A stretch of 56,992 nt of DNA from JBGZEX01 sp041846495 (GCA_041846495.1 JBGZEX010000008.1:1-56992), one strand, 5' to 3'; positions 1 through 9,064 are shown, numbered from the stretch's first letter. Made by a program: numbers and translations. The notes: generated from the letters alone by a model not told the origin.

Positions 1-386
1 CTATTCAACAATTAGTAAGAAAAGGAAGGAAGAGAATCGAGGAGAAGAGCAAGGCTCCGGCTTTGGATTCTTGTCCGCAGAAGAGAGGGGTCTGCGTACG
101 TGTGTATACGACGACTCCCAAAAAGCCGAATTCGGCTATGAGAAAAGTGGCCAGAGTAAGACTGACCAACGGTAAGGAAGTGAATGCTTATATTCCCGGA
201 GAAGGGCACAACCTTCAGGAGCACTCCATCGTGCTCATTCGCGGCGGTCGTGTGAAAGACCTCCCCGGAGTGCGCTATCACCTCGTACGTGGAACTCTGG
301 ATGCTTCCGGCGTGGCAGGACGTTGTCAGAGACGTTCCAAATACGGGGCTAAAAAACCCAAACCGGGACAAGCCGCTAAAAAATAA
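1..386 (+). CDS. rpsL: 30S ribosomal protein S12 (5' end outside window)
   Basis: S12 is part of the decoding centre of the small ribosomal subunit. The window opens inside the gene: the frame is already open at base 3 and reads IQQLVRKGRKRIEEKSKAP, which is the usual S12 start apart from the first few residues. The conserved KKPNSAMRKVARVRL and PGEGHNLQEHS segments follow, and the gene ends with the usual basic tail (KPKPGQAAKK). It is the first gene of a str-type cluster, 111 bases ahead of rpsG. A shorter start within the window is not credible, because the homologous residues continue to the window edge. Identification is certain; the true start is not in view. Confidence 0.97.
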   Translation, partial: IQQLVRKGRKRIEEKSKAPALDSCPQKRGVCVRVYTTTPKKPNSAMRKVARVRLTNGKEVNAYIPGEGHNLQEHSIVLIRGGRVKDLPGVRYHLVRGTLDASGVAGRCQRRSKYGAKKPKPGQAAKK

Positions 387-497
387 TTAATCGAAGGATT
401 GTTTATGGTTGTTCTTGAAGTGTAGTTGAGTAAATGACCGGGAGGTTGTTGAAGACCACGAGGGCAGCTAACAGAAATTATCCGTAAACTTTAGAAG

Positions 498-977
498 ATG
501 AGAAAGATAAAACCGCAAAAAAGAATTTTATTACCGGATCCCAAATTTAACGATGTGTTGGTAACGAGGTTTGTAAACGACCTCATGATGGATGGTAAGA
601 AGTCGATAGCTTATGGTATTTTTTACGATGCTCTCGATATCGTAGAAGAGAAGATGGCTAAAAAAGAAGAAAAGTCCGCATTGGATATATGGAAACAGGC
701 CTTGGAAAACATAACTCCTCAGGTGGAAGTGAAATCCCGCCGGGTCGGAGGTGCTACTTTTCAGGTTCCCATGGAAGTGAATCCCAACAGGAAACGCTCT
801 ATTTCCGTAAAGAATATGATTATTTTTGCCCGCAAACGGAGCGGTCACAGTATGGCCGAAAAACTTGCTGCGGAGATTATGGCTGCATATAAAGAGGAAG
901 GCGGAGCTTTTAAGAGAAAAGAAGATATACATCGTATGGCTGAGGCCAACAGAGCATTCGCTCATTTCAGATTTTAA
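498..977 (+). CDS. rpsG: 30S ribosomal protein S7
   Basis: S7 nucleates assembly of the 3' domain of 16S rRNA and lies near the E site. The protein is 159 residues, normal for the family. It starts MRKIKPQKRILLPDPKFND and contains the S7 pattern GGATFQVPMEV at about residues 84-94, plus the C-terminal RMAEANRAFAHFRF. It lies between rpsL and fusA, 15 bases before fusA, the standard str order. The 111 bases upstream show no clear promoter, so it is probably transcribed from the rpsL promoter outside the window. Confidence 0.98.
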   Translation: MRKIKPQKRILLPDPKFNDVLVTRFVNDLMMDGKKSIAYGIFYDALDIVEEKMAKKEEKSALDIWKQALENITPQVEVKSRRVGGATFQVPMEVNPNRKRSISVKNMIIFARKRSGHSMAEKLAAEIMAAYKEEGGAFKRKEDIHRMAEANRAFAHFRF

Positions 978-992
978 CAGGTAGGCGATTAT

Positions 993-3095
993 ATGGCAAA
1001 GAGAGATTTACATTATACGAGGAATATCGGTATCATGGCACATATTGATGCCGGAAAGACAACTACTACCGAAAGAATTCTTTATTTTACCGGAGTTTCC
1101 CACAAGATAGGCGAGACCCATGACGGAGCCGCTACGATGGACTGGATGGCTCAGGAACAGGAGCGGGGAATAACCATTACTTCGGCTGCAACCACTTGTT
1201 TTTGGAAATATCAGGATAAAGATTACAAGATTAATATTATCGATACTCCGGGACACGTGGATTTTACCGTAGAGGTGGAGCGTTCTCTCCGGGTTTTGGA
1301 CGGAGCCGTGGCTTTGTTTTGTGCGGTGGGCGGAGTGGAGGCCCAATCCGAAACGGTTTGGCGTCAAGCCGATAAATACGGAGTACCCCGTATCGCTTTT
1401 GTGAATAAGATGGACCGTTCCGGAGCCGATTTCATGAAAGCCGTTCGGGAAATACGCGAAAAATTGGGGGCCAATCCCATTCCTCTGGAATTGCCCATAG
1501 GTTCGGAAGATACCTTTAAAGGTGTCGTAGACCTTATAGATATGAAAGCTTACGTATGGGAAAACGGGGAGATGACTCCCGTCGTAAAGGAAATTCCCTC
1601 GGAAATGATGGAAGAGGTGAATGAATGGCGCGAAAAACTGGTCGAGGCGGTAGCCGTACAGGACGAGGCTTTGATGGAGCGTTTCTTCGAAGATCCCGAT
1701 TCCATTACTGCGGAAGAATTACGTGCCGTAGTGCGCAAAGCCGTTATCGCCATGGATTTTTGCCCGGTGCTCTGCGGTTCTTCTTTCAGAAATAAAGGAG
1801 TTCATAATTTATTGGATGCCGTTATCGCTTATTTGCCCAGTCCTTTGGATAAGGCGGAAATTATCGGAACTATTCCCGGTACGGACGAAGAACGCCGTTT
1901 TATTGCGGATCCCGATCAACCTTTGACGGCATTGGCTTTTAAGATAGCCACCGACCCCTTTGTGGGACGCTTGTGTTATACGAGAGTTTACTCCGGAGTC
2001 ATAGAAGCCGGTTCTTATGTATATAATCCGCGTACGGGGAAAAAGGAACGGATATCGCGTTTATTTCAAATGCATTCCAATAAACAGCAACCCAAGGATT
2101 TTATCGAGGCGGGAGATATATGCGCTTGTGTGGGATTCAAAGATATACGTACGGGGGATACCTTGTGCAGCGAAGAAAAACCGATTCAATTGGAAAGTAT
2201 GACTTTCCCCGAACCCGTTATCGGAATAGCCGTGGAGCCTCTTACGCAAAAAGATACCGATAAATTGGGGGTTGCCCTTTCCAAATTGGCCGAGGAGGAT
2301 CCTACCTTCCGGGTAAAAACGGATGCGGATTCCGGGCAAACCGTCATCAGCGGAATGGGGGAATTGCATTTGGATATTATCATCGACCGTTTGAAACGGG
2401 AATTTAAGGTGGAATGCAATCAGGGCGCTCCTCAGGTGGCTTATAAGGAAGCCGTTACCGCTACGGTGGAACATCGTCACGTATTTAAGAAACAAACGGG
2501 AGGACGCGGTAAATTCGCCGATATCATATTCCGTTTGGGACCGGCGGACGACGATAAGGAAGGATTGACCTTTGTCAACGAAGTGAAGGGCGGAAACGTA
2601 CCCAAGGAATTTATTCCCGCCGTTGAAAAAGGATTTAAGGAAGCCATGGAAAACGGAATCTTGGCCGGTTACGGGCTTAATAGTTTGAAAGTTACGTTGA
2701 TGGACGGTTCTTTCCACCCCGTCGATTCGGATGCTCTTTCTTTTGAAATGGCGGCTAAAATCGGTTATAAGGAAGCTTGCCAAAAAGCCAAGCCCATACT
2801 TTTGGAGCCGATCATGAAGTTGGAGGTGGTGACTCCGGAAGAGTATATGGGGGATATTATTGCCGACCTCAACCGTCGTCGCGGTCAGGTGGAAGGTATG
2901 GAATCCCGTACCGGAGCCCGGGTAATCAATGCGAAAGTACCTCTGGCCGAACAATTCGGTTATGTTACCGTATTACGTACGTTGTCTTCCGGAAGAGCGA
3001 GTTCTTCCATGGAGTTTTCGCATTATGCGGAAGTCCCCAAAGGAATTGCCAAAGAAGTGGTCGAATCCAATAGCGGGAGAGTGGATTTATTATAA
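993..3095 (+). CDS. fusA: Elongation factor G
   Basis: EF-G is the cytoplasmic GTPase that drives tRNA-mRNA translocation and, with ribosome recycling factor, splits ribosomes. The 700-residue protein has full family length. The P-loop AHIDAGKTTTT is near residue 16, followed by the switch region RGITITSAATT, the DTPGH motif, NKMD, domain II, and the domain IV/V C-terminus with LRTLSSGRASSSMEFSHY. The gene is 15 bases after rpsG. Unlike in enterobacteria, tuf does not follow; rpsJ comes next after a 77-base gap containing a hairpin, so the str and S10 clusters are fused here. Confidence 0.99.
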   Translation: MAKRDLHYTRNIGIMAHIDAGKTTTTERILYFTGVSHKIGETHDGAATMDWMAQEQERGITITSAATTCFWKYQDKDYKINIIDTPGHVDFTVEVERSLRVLDGAVALFCAVGGVEAQSETVWRQADKYGVPRIAFVNKMDRSGADFMKAVREIREKLGANPIPLELPIGSEDTFKGVVDLIDMKAYVWENGEMTPVVKEIPSEMMEEVNEWREKLVEAVAVQDEALMERFFEDPDSITAEELRAVVRKAVIAMDFCPVLCGSSFRNKGVHNLLDAVIAYLPSPLDKAEIIGTIPGTDEERRFIADPDQPLTALAFKIATDPFVGRLCYTRVYSGVIEAGSYVYNPRTGKKERISRLFQMHSNKQQPKDFIEAGDICACVGFKDIRTGDTLCSEEKPIQLESMTFPEPVIGIAVEPLTQKDTDKLGVALSKLAEEDPTFRVKTDADSGQTVISGMGELHLDIIIDRLKREFKVECNQGAPQVAYKEAVTATVEHRHVFKKQTGGRGKFADIIFRLGPADDDKEGLTFVNEVKGGNVPKEFIPAVEKGFKEAMENGILAGYGLNSLKVTLMDGSFHPVDSDALSFEMAAKIGYKEACQKAKPILLEPIMKLEVVTPEEYMGDIIADLNRRRGQVEGMESRTGARVINAKVPLAEQFGYVTVLRTLSSGRASSSMEFSHYAEVPKGIAKEVVESNSGRVDLL

Positions 3096-3103
3096 GGGAT
3101 GCA

Positions 3104-3139
3104 GGTTCTCCGGTTTCGGCTCGAAAATGCCGGAGAACT
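3104..3139 (+). promoter_or_regulatory. Hairpin between fusA and rpsJ
   Basis: A 9-bp perfect stem (GTTCTCCGG pairing with CCGGAGAAC), extended by one G-U pair, lies between the fusA stop and the rpsJ start. The loop is 16 bases. No T-run follows, so it does not look like an intrinsic terminator. It could be an mRNA stability element, or a leader structure for feedback control of the S10 cluster; both are inferences. Confidence 0.4.
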
Positions 3140-3172
3140 CAATCATAAATCGTGAATAATATAAATTTTATC

Positions 3173-3478
3173 ATGAGTCAAAAAATAAGAATTAAATTAA
3201 AATCTTACGACCACAACTTGGTGGACAAGTCTGCGGATAAGATTGTAAAAACGGTAAAAGCTACCGGAGCCGTAGTCAGCGGTCCCATACCTCTTCCTAC
3301 ACACAGAGGTATTTTTACGGTTAATCGCTCGACTTTCGTCAATAAGAAGAGCAGAGAGCAGTTCGTAATCTGCACATTCAAGCGTCTTATTGATATTTAC
3401 AGTTCTACGGCGGGTACGATCGATGCCTTGATGAAACTTGAATTGCCGAGCGGAGTGGAAGTGGAGATTAAAGTATGA
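3173..3478 (+). CDS. rpsJ: 30S ribosomal protein S10
   Basis: S10 binds the 3' domain of 16S rRNA and also works with NusB in antitermination. The reading frame is open from a GTG at 3152, but homology begins at the ATG at 3173 (MSQKIRIKLKSYDHNLVD), giving 101 residues, the normal length. The family pattern PLPTHRGIFTVNRSTFVNKKSREQF is present. It opens the S10 cluster, 57 bases ahead of rplC. Confidence 0.97.
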   Translation: MSQKIRIKLKSYDHNLVDKSADKIVKTVKATGAVVSGPIPLPTHRGIFTVNRSTFVNKKSREQFVICTFKRLIDIYSSTAGTIDALMKLELPSGVEVEIKV

Positions 3479-3535
3479 TGACGACGAACGGAGATGTCGT
3501 TATTGAATTGAAACCTAAAATTAAAAATTAAAGAA

Positions 3536-4153
3536 ATGCCAGGTTTAATTGGAAAAAAAGTCGGAATGACTTCCGTATTCAGTGTTGAGGGGAAAAGTAT
3601 CCCATGCACTGTGATCGAGTGCGGTCCATGTGTCGTAACCCAAGTAAAGACGATGGAAAAAGACGGTTACGAAGCGCTTCAGTTGGGTTTTGAAGATAAA
3701 AAAGAGAAAAACGTAACGAAGCAGCTAAGTGGACATTTTAAAAAGGCAGGCACTACTCCAAAACGGAAACTCGTAGAGTTTTCCGGTTTCGAAGAGGAAC
3801 ATAAGTTGGGCGATACCATCGATGTTTCGCTTTTTGAAGACGTAGATTTTGTGGATGTTATCGGAACTTCCAAAGGAAAAGGTTTCCAGGGTGTGGTTAA
3901 ACGTCACGGTTTCGGCGGAGTGGGGCAATCCACTCACGGACAGGACGACCGTCTCAGAGCTCCGGGAGCCATAGGCGCATGCTCTACGCCGGCTCGCGTG
4001 TTCAAGGGGATGCGCATGGCCGGAAGAATGGGAGGCGAGCGGGTTACGATAGAGAATATCCGCATATTGAAGATTGTTCCGGAGAATAATCTGTTGTTAG
4101 TAAAAGGTTCCGTTCCCGGAGCCAAGGGGTCTTATGTAATTATTATGAAGTGA
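3536..4153 (+). CDS. rplC: 50S ribosomal protein L3
   Basis: L3 starts 50S assembly and reaches the peptidyl transferase centre through its extended loop. The protein is 205 residues, beginning MPGLIGKKVGMTSVF. The glycine-rich loop around residues 120-150 (GFGGVGQSTHGQDDRLRAPG) is intact, including the glutamine (GQ) typically methylated in the family. Its TGA stop shares a base with the rplD ATG, so the two genes are probably translationally coupled. Confidence 0.98.
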   Translation: MPGLIGKKVGMTSVFSVEGKSIPCTVIECGPCVVTQVKTMEKDGYEALQLGFEDKKEKNVTKQLSGHFKKAGTTPKRKLVEFSGFEEEHKLGDTIDVSLFEDVDFVDVIGTSKGKGFQGVVKRHGFGGVGQSTHGQDDRLRAPGAIGACSTPARVFKGMRMAGRMGGERVTIENIRILKIVPENNLLLVKGSVPGAKGSYVIIMK

Positions 4154-4785
4154 TGGAGTTAAGTGTATTGAATATTGCCGGAAAGGAAACCGGTAGAAAG
4201 GTCGTGTTGGATGATGCGATTTTCGGTATAGAGCCGAATGAACATGCCATCTATCTTGACGTAAAGCAATATCTTGCCAATAGGCGTCAGGGAACTCATA
4301 AAGCAAAGCAGAGAAATGAAATTTCGGGAAGTACGAAAAAACTTAAAAAACAAAAAGGAACGGGAGGTGCCCGTGCCGGCAGCATAAAGAATCCTCTTTT
4401 CAGAGGAGGAGGTCGTGTATTCGGTCCTGTCCCCAGAGATTACAGTTTTAAGTTGAATAAGAAACTTAAAAGACTTGCCCGCCGTTCCGCTTTATCTTTA
4501 AAAGCAAATGCCCAAGCCATTAAGGTGGTTGAGGATTTTAATTTCGAAGCTCCGAAAACCAAACAAATGGTTGCGTTTATCAAGGATTTGAATGTGGATA
4601 AAGGGAGTTTATTGGTAGTGATGAACGGGGTGAACACGAATGTGATATTGTCGGCCCGCAACATTCCCGGTGTGAGAATAATGCGTGCGAACGATTTGGC
4701 TACCTACAATATTATGCATGCCAAACATCTCGTATTGTCCGAGGGGTGTATCGAAACCCTGAATTCTCTTTTCAATCTAAATTAA
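4153..4785 (+). CDS. rplD: 50S ribosomal protein L4
   Basis: L4 lines the peptide exit tunnel and in many bacteria represses the S10 operon. The ATG at 4153 overlaps the rplC stop codon and gives a 210-residue protein starting MELSVLNIAGKETGRKV. A GTG one codon upstream is less likely. The tunnel loop with KKLKKQKGTGGARAGSIKNP and the downstream RGGGRVFGP segment are conserved. Confidence 0.97.
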   Translation: MELSVLNIAGKETGRKVVLDDAIFGIEPNEHAIYLDVKQYLANRRQGTHKAKQRNEISGSTKKLKKQKGTGGARAGSIKNPLFRGGGRVFGPVPRDYSFKLNKKLKRLARRSALSLKANAQAIKVVEDFNFEAPKTKQMVAFIKDLNVDKGSLLVVMNGVNTNVILSARNIPGVRIMRANDLATYNIMHAKHLVLSEGCIETLNSLFNLN

Positions 4786-4794
4786 GCAGAGGAT

Positions 4795-5085
4795 ATGGAG
4801 ATATTATTAAAACCCGTGCTTACGGAAAAGATGTCGGCAATGACCGATAAGCAAAATAAAGTTGCCTTTATTGTTGCGATTGATGCGAATAAGATAGAGA
4901 TAAAGAAAGCTGTGGAAGCGATGTATAACGTGAATGTAAAAGCCATCAATACCATGAAATATCAGGGTAAGGCTAAATCCCGTTATACCAAAGCGGGAGT
5001 TATCAAAGGCAGAACCGCCGCTTTCAAGAAAGCGATTGTCACTTTAGCAGATGGAGATAGTATTGATTTTTTTAGCAATATTTAA
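4795..5085 (+). CDS. rplW: 50S ribosomal protein L23
   Basis: L23 sits at the tunnel exit and is the docking site for trigger factor and SRP. The 96-residue protein begins MEILLKPVLTEKMSAM and has the typical internal pattern VEAMYNVNVKAINTMKYQGK. The start is 9 bases after the rplD stop and rplB begins 5 bases after its own stop, so it lies within one transcript. Confidence 0.97.
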   Translation: MEILLKPVLTEKMSAMTDKQNKVAFIVAIDANKIEIKKAVEAMYNVNVKAINTMKYQGKAKSRYTKAGVIKGRTAAFKKAIVTLADGDSIDFFSNI

Positions 5086-5090
5086 ATAAG

Positions 5091-5915
5091 ATGGCTGTAA
5101 GAAAATTAAAACCTGTAACGCCTGGTCAAAGGCATAAAATAGTGAATTCTTTCGACCAGTTGACTACAGCAAGACCTGAGAAATCATTGTTGAGGCCGCT
5201 CACTAAGACCGGTGGACGTAATAATACCGGTAAGATGACAATGAGATATATAGGTGGTGGTCATAAGAGAAGATATAGAGTAATAGATTTTAAGAGAGAC
5301 AAGGATAACGTACCCGCACGCGTGGCGACCATAGAGTACGATCCCAATCGCTCCGCCCGCATTGCTCTATTAGTGTATGCCGATGGTGAAAAACGTTATA
5401 TAATCGCTCCGGAAGGATTGACTGCCGGGCAGAAATTATATAGCGGAAGCGAGGTGGCTCCCGATTTGGGAAATGCCCTTCCGCTTGAGAATATCCCATT
5501 AGGTACAATCGTGCATAACATCGAATTAAGACCGGGACAAGGAGCCGTATTGGCCCGTTCCGCCGGCTCTTTCGCACAGTTGGTATCGCGAGAGGGCAAA
5601 TATGCATTGCTCAAACTGCCTTCCGGAGAGATACGAATGATTCTTACTACCTGTAAAGCTACGGTAGGAATCGTGTCCAATGCCGACCATATACTGGAAC
5701 GTTCCGGTAAAGCAGGTCGTTCCCGCTGGTTGGGTCGCAGACCCAGAGTGCGCGGAGTGGCCATGAACCCGGTAGATCACCCGATGGGTGGTGGAGAAGG
5801 CCGTGCATCCGGAGGTCATCCCCGTTCCAGAAAGGGCTTGTTGGCTAAAGGCTACAAGACGAGAGCTCCTAAGAATACATCGAATATGTATATCGTGGAA
5901 AGAAGAAAAAAATAA
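5091..5915 (+). CDS. rplB: 50S ribosomal protein L2
   Basis: L2 is required for subunit association and peptidyl transferase activity. The 274-residue protein begins MAVRKLKPVTPGQRHKIV. It carries the conserved GGRNNTGKMTMRYIGGGHKR segment and the C-terminal RGVAMNPVDHPMGGGEGR loop with the critical histidine. Length and order (rplW-rplB-rpsS) are standard. Confidence 0.99.
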   Translation: MAVRKLKPVTPGQRHKIVNSFDQLTTARPEKSLLRPLTKTGGRNNTGKMTMRYIGGGHKRRYRVIDFKRDKDNVPARVATIEYDPNRSARIALLVYADGEKRYIIAPEGLTAGQKLYSGSEVAPDLGNALPLENIPLGTIVHNIELRPGQGAVLARSAGSFAQLVSREGKYALLKLPSGEIRMILTTCKATVGIVSNADHILERSGKAGRSRWLGRRPRVRGVAMNPVDHPMGGGEGRASGGHPRSRKGLLAKGYKTRAPKNTSNMYIVERRKK

Positions 5916-5934
5916 CTGATTAATTGTTGATGTT

Positions 5935-6198
5935 ATGAGTCGTTCGTTAAAGAAAGGTCCCTTTATAGATTTTAAATTGGAGAAAAAAATATTGGAATTG
6001 AACGAAACCAAAAAGAAAAATGTCGTGAAGACATGGGCACGTCGTTCTATGATTTCTCCGGATTTTGTGGGACATACTATTGCAGTACACAACGGTAATA
6101 AATTCATCCCGGTATATGTGACCGAAAATATGGTGGGGCATAAACTCGGGGAATTTGCACCGACACGTACCTTCAGAGGTCACGCTAATAAAAAGTAA
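5935..6198 (+). CDS. rpsS: 30S ribosomal protein S19
   Basis: S19 forms part of the head of the small subunit, with S13, near the A-site tRNA. The protein is 87 residues, starts MSRSLKKGPFIDFKLEKKI and contains the conserved HNGNKFIPVYVTENMVGHKLGEF block from residue 51. The gene lies 19 bases after rplB. Confidence 0.98.
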   Translation: MSRSLKKGPFIDFKLEKKILELNETKKKNVVKTWARRSMISPDFVGHTIAVHNGNKFIPVYVTENMVGHKLGEFAPTRTFRGHANKK

Positions 6199-6236
6199 AA
6201 TGCGTGAATTGTTGAACATTTTCAAGATTGTATAAA

Positions 6237-6653
6237 ATGGGTGCAAGAAAAAGATTAAGAGCAAACAAAATAAAAGAAGCCAAAAAGGATAAGGCATTCG
6301 CTATTTTAAGAGATTGTCCGTCCTCTCCTCGGAAAATGAGGTTGGTGGTTGATCTTGTACGCGGAATGGACGTACAAAAGGCTTTGGATACATTGAGATT
6401 TTGTCCTAAGGAAGCCGCTTCGAAGGTGGAAAAACTTTTGTTGTCGGCAATTGCCAATTGGGAAGCCAAGAATGAAGGAAAGCGATTGGAAGATTCCTCC
6501 GTATATATAAAGGAGGCCTTTGTCGACGGAGCGGGGATGCTTAAGAGATTGCGTCCGGCCCCTCAGGGAAGGGCACACCGGATTCGGAAGCGTTCGAATC
6601 ATGTGACGCTCGTATTGGGAAGCAAGCTTACTACAGAAAACGTAAAAGAGTAA
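6237..6653 (+). CDS. rplV: 50S ribosomal protein L22
   Basis: L22 contributes the extended hairpin that narrows the exit tunnel, where macrolide resistance changes occur. The ATG at 6237 gives 138 residues (MGARKRLRANKIKEAKKDK); a TTG three codons upstream is open but not expected. The C-terminal loop has LKRLRPAPQGRAHRIRKRSN, the family signature. It lies 38 bases after rpsS and 4 before rpsC. Confidence 0.95.
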   Translation: MGARKRLRANKIKEAKKDKAFAILRDCPSSPRKMRLVVDLVRGMDVQKALDTLRFCPKEAASKVEKLLLSAIANWEAKNEGKRLEDSSVYIKEAFVDGAGMLKRLRPAPQGRAHRIRKRSNHVTLVLGSKLTTENVKE

Positions 6654-6657
6654 TTAC

Positions 6658-7383
6658 ATGGGACAAAAAGTAAATCCAATTAGCAATAGATTAGGAATTA
6701 TCCGCGGTTGGGATTCCAATTGGTTCGGCGGTAAGAATTACGGAGACAAGTTGGTGGAGGATTATAAAATAAGAAAATACCTCAATGCCCGTCTTGCAAA
6801 AGCCAGCGTATCCAAGATCGTAATCGAAAGAACACTTAAGTTGATAACCATCACCATCAATACTTCTCGTCCGGGTATCATTATCGGTAAAGGAGGTCAG
6901 GAAGTGGACAAACTTAAGGAAGAACTTAAGAAGATAACCGATAAAGAGGTTCAGATCAATATATTCGAAATTAAACGTCCCGAGTTGGATGCGGTAATCG
7001 TCGGCAACAATATCGCCCGTCAGCTTGAAGGAAGAGTTGCCTATCGTCGTGCCGTTAAGATGGCGATAGCTTCTACCATGAGAATGGGAGCCGAAGGAAT
7101 CAAGATTTTGGTTTCCGGTCGTTTGAACGGAGCCGAAATAGCTCGTGCCGAAGTATTCAAAGAAGGAAGGGTTCCGTTACATACCTTCCGTGCCGATATA
7201 GATTTTGCACAGGCTGAAGCTTTTACCACATACGGTGTTTTGGGAATTAAGGTGTGGATTTGTACGGGAGAAGTTTACGGGAAACGCGAACTCGTGCCCA
7301 ATTCTCTTCTCGTTTCCAAAGAGAGCAAATTCGCCAATAATTCGGGAGGCGGAAGACGTAATTTCAGAAAGAAGAGGAAATAA
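6658..7383 (+). CDS. rpsC: 30S ribosomal protein S3
   Basis: S3 lies at the mRNA entry channel and contributes to helicase activity. The 241-residue protein starts MGQKVNPISNRLGIIRGWDS. The KH domain GxxG motif (PGIIIGKGGQEVDKL) is near residue 75, and the C-terminal domain has GRLNGAEIARAEVFKEGRVP. The end is rich in Lys and Arg. Confidence 0.98.
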   Translation: MGQKVNPISNRLGIIRGWDSNWFGGKNYGDKLVEDYKIRKYLNARLAKASVSKIVIERTLKLITITINTSRPGIIIGKGGQEVDKLKEELKKITDKEVQINIFEIKRPELDAVIVGNNIARQLEGRVAYRRAVKMAIASTMRMGAEGIKILVSGRLNGAEIARAEVFKEGRVPLHTFRADIDFAQAEAFTTYGVLGIKVWICTGEVYGKRELVPNSLLVSKESKFANNSGGGRRNFRKKRK

Positions 7384-7409
7384 TCTTTTAATAATCAGGA
7401 GGATTAGCT

Positions 7410-7841
7410 ATGTTACAGCCGAAAAGGACTAAATATAGAAGACAACAAAAAGGACGGATGAAAGGGAATGCCCAGAGAGGTCATCAATTGGCATTCGGTT
7501 CGTTCGGTATAAAGGCGTTGGAAGAGAAATGGATAGAAGGACGCCAGATCGAAGCTGCTCGTGTGGCGGTAACCCGCTATATGCAACGTCAGGGACAAAT
7601 ATGGATACGTATATTCCCGGATAAACCCATTACGAAGAAACCGGCGGAAGTGCGTATGGGTAAGGGTAAAGGTTCTCCCGAGGGATTCGTAGCCCCGGTG
7701 ACTCCCGGAAGGATATTGTTCGAAGCGGACGGAGTACCTTATAAGGTGGCTAAGGAGGCTTTGCGCCTTGCTGCCCAGAAATTGCCTATTACGACGAAGT
7801 TTGTGGTGAGACGCGATTATGTCGAAGGAGAAGAAGAATGA
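7410..7841 (+). CDS. rplP: 50S ribosomal protein L16
   Basis: L16 organises the A-site side of the large subunit. The protein is 143 residues, beginning MLQPKRTKYRRQQKGRMKG, with conserved RMGKGKGSPEGFVAPVTPGR near residue 77. The start follows a good Shine-Dalgarno match, AGGAGG, 9 bases upstream, which is uncommon in this phylum. Confidence 0.98.
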   Translation: MLQPKRTKYRRQQKGRMKGNAQRGHQLAFGSFGIKALEEKWIEGRQIEAARVAVTRYMQRQGQIWIRIFPDKPITKKPAEVRMGKGKGSPEGFVAPVTPGRILFEADGVPYKVAKEALRLAAQKLPITTKFVVRRDYVEGEEE

Positions 7842-7868
7842 TCGTATATTAAATTTAAATGTATTGAT

Positions 7869-8069
7869 ATGAAAAATTCAGAGATAAAGGATATAGCCAC
7901 AAACGATTTGAAAGAGAGAATCGATGCGGAACGCGCACGACTGACCAAATTGGTGATGAATCATACGGTATCGCCTTTGGACAATCCGATGCAGATAAGA
8001 AGTCTCAGAAGAGATATTGCACGTATGAAGACCGAGTTGCGTTTGAGAGAATTAACAGAAAAGAAGTAA
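7869..8069 (+). CDS. rpmC: 50S ribosomal protein L29
   Basis: L29 is a small helical hairpin protein beside L23 at the tunnel exit. The 66-residue protein begins MKNSEIKDIATNDLKERID and has the family pattern PMQIRSLRRDIARMKTELRLRE near its end. Its place between rplP and rpsQ is standard. Confidence 0.96.
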   Translation: MKNSEIKDIATNDLKERIDAERARLTKLVMNHTVSPLDNPMQIRSLRRDIARMKTELRLRELTEKK

Positions 8070-8075
8070 TAAGCG

Positions 8076-8336
8076 ATGGAAACAACCAGAAATCTAAGAA
8101 AAGAACGTATAGGTCTTGTGGTTAGCGATAAAATGGATAAGTCCATAGTGGTTGCCGTACATTTTAAAGAAAAGCATCCCATATACGGAAAATTCGTTAA
8201 AAAGACCAAGAAGTTTGTCGCTCACGACGAAAAGAACGAGTGTCAAATCGGAGATAAAGTTAAAATTATGGAAACCCGCCCCTTGAGTAAGACGAAAAGG
8301 TGGAGATTAATTGAAATTTTAGAAAAAGCTAAGTAA
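8076..8336 (+). CDS. rpsQ: 30S ribosomal protein S17
   Basis: S17 is an OB-fold protein binding the 5' domain of 16S rRNA. It is 86 residues, with RNLRKERIGLVVSDKMDKSI at the start and the conserved HDEKNECQIGDKVKIMETRPLS stretch. It begins 6 bases after rpmC and ends 2 bases before rplN. Confidence 0.97.
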   Translation: METTRNLRKERIGLVVSDKMDKSIVVAVHFKEKHPIYGKFVKKTKKFVAHDEKNECQIGDKVKIMETRPLSKTKRWRLIEILEKAK

Positions 8337-8338
8337 AC

Positions 8339-8704
8339 ATGATACAACAAGAATCCAGATTAAAAGTTGCCGATAACAGCGGTGCCCGCGAGGTGCTCTG
8401 TATACGTGTGCTTGGCGGAACGAAAAAACGCTACGCCCGAGTAGGCGATAAAATCGTCGTTTCAATTAAGAATGCACTGCCCGGAGGAGATGTGAAAAAA
8501 GGCTCGGTGAGCAAGGCTGTCGTCGTACGTACGGCAAAGGAATATCGTCGTCCGGACGGTTCTTACATACGTTTCGACGATAATGCCTGCGTTTTGTTGA
8601 ATAATGCCGGAGAAATGAGAGGAACCCGTATTTTCGGTCCCGTAGCGAGAGAATTGAGGGAAAAATATACGAAAATCGTTTCCTTGGCTCCCGAAGTTCT
8701 TTAA
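8339..8704 (+). CDS. rplN: 50S ribosomal protein L14
   Basis: L14 forms intersubunit bridges and binds the silencing factor RsfS. The 121-residue protein starts MIQQESRLKVADNSGAREVL and contains the signature RPDGSYIRFDDNACVLLNN and the terminal RELREKYTKIVSLAPEVL. Only 2 bases separate it from rpsQ. Confidence 0.98.
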   Translation: MIQQESRLKVADNSGAREVLCIRVLGGTKKRYARVGDKIVVSIKNALPGGDVKKGSVSKAVVVRTAKEYRRPDGSYIRFDDNACVLLNNAGEMRGTRIFGPVARELREKYTKIVSLAPEVL

Positions 8705-8740
8705 GGGAGTTTTTCATGCCGAATTAATAATTTAAAAGAA

Positions 8741-9064
8741 ATGAAGAGGAAATTTCATATAAGAAAAGGTGATTTTGTCCAGGTGAACGCCGGAGAATAT
8801 AAGGGGAAACAGGGCAGAGTGCTTGCGATGCTACCGGACAAAGAACGTGCAATCGTGGAAGGTGTGAATATCATCAGTAAACACACGAAACCGAATGCGG
8901 CTTATCCCCAGGGAGGTATCATTAAGAAAGAGGGTTCGATTCATATTTCCAATTTGAATGTGGTGGATCCCTCTACGAAAAAACCTACCCGTATCGGAAG
9001 GAGAAGAAATGCCGAAGGCAAACTCGAGCGTTATTCCAAGAGAAGCGGGGAGACTATAAATTAA
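8741..9064 (+). CDS. rplX: 50S ribosomal protein L24
   Basis: L24 initiates large-subunit assembly and contains a KOW motif. The protein is 107 residues; the KOW segment KGDFVQVNAGEYKGKQGRVL lies at about residues 9-28. Its TAA stop is the first part of a predicted terminator stem, so it appears to be the last gene of this transcription unit. Confidence 0.97.
   Translation: MKRKFHIRKGDFVQVNAGEYKGKQGRVLAMLPDKERAIVEGVNIISKHTKPNAAYPQGGIIKKEGSIHISNLNVVDPSTKKPTRIGRRRNAEGKLERYSKRSGETIN

Noticed and set aside
2061..2954. 297-codon frame opposite fusA
   Set aside because: Fully inside a certain gene on the other strand; no family features; a coding shadow.
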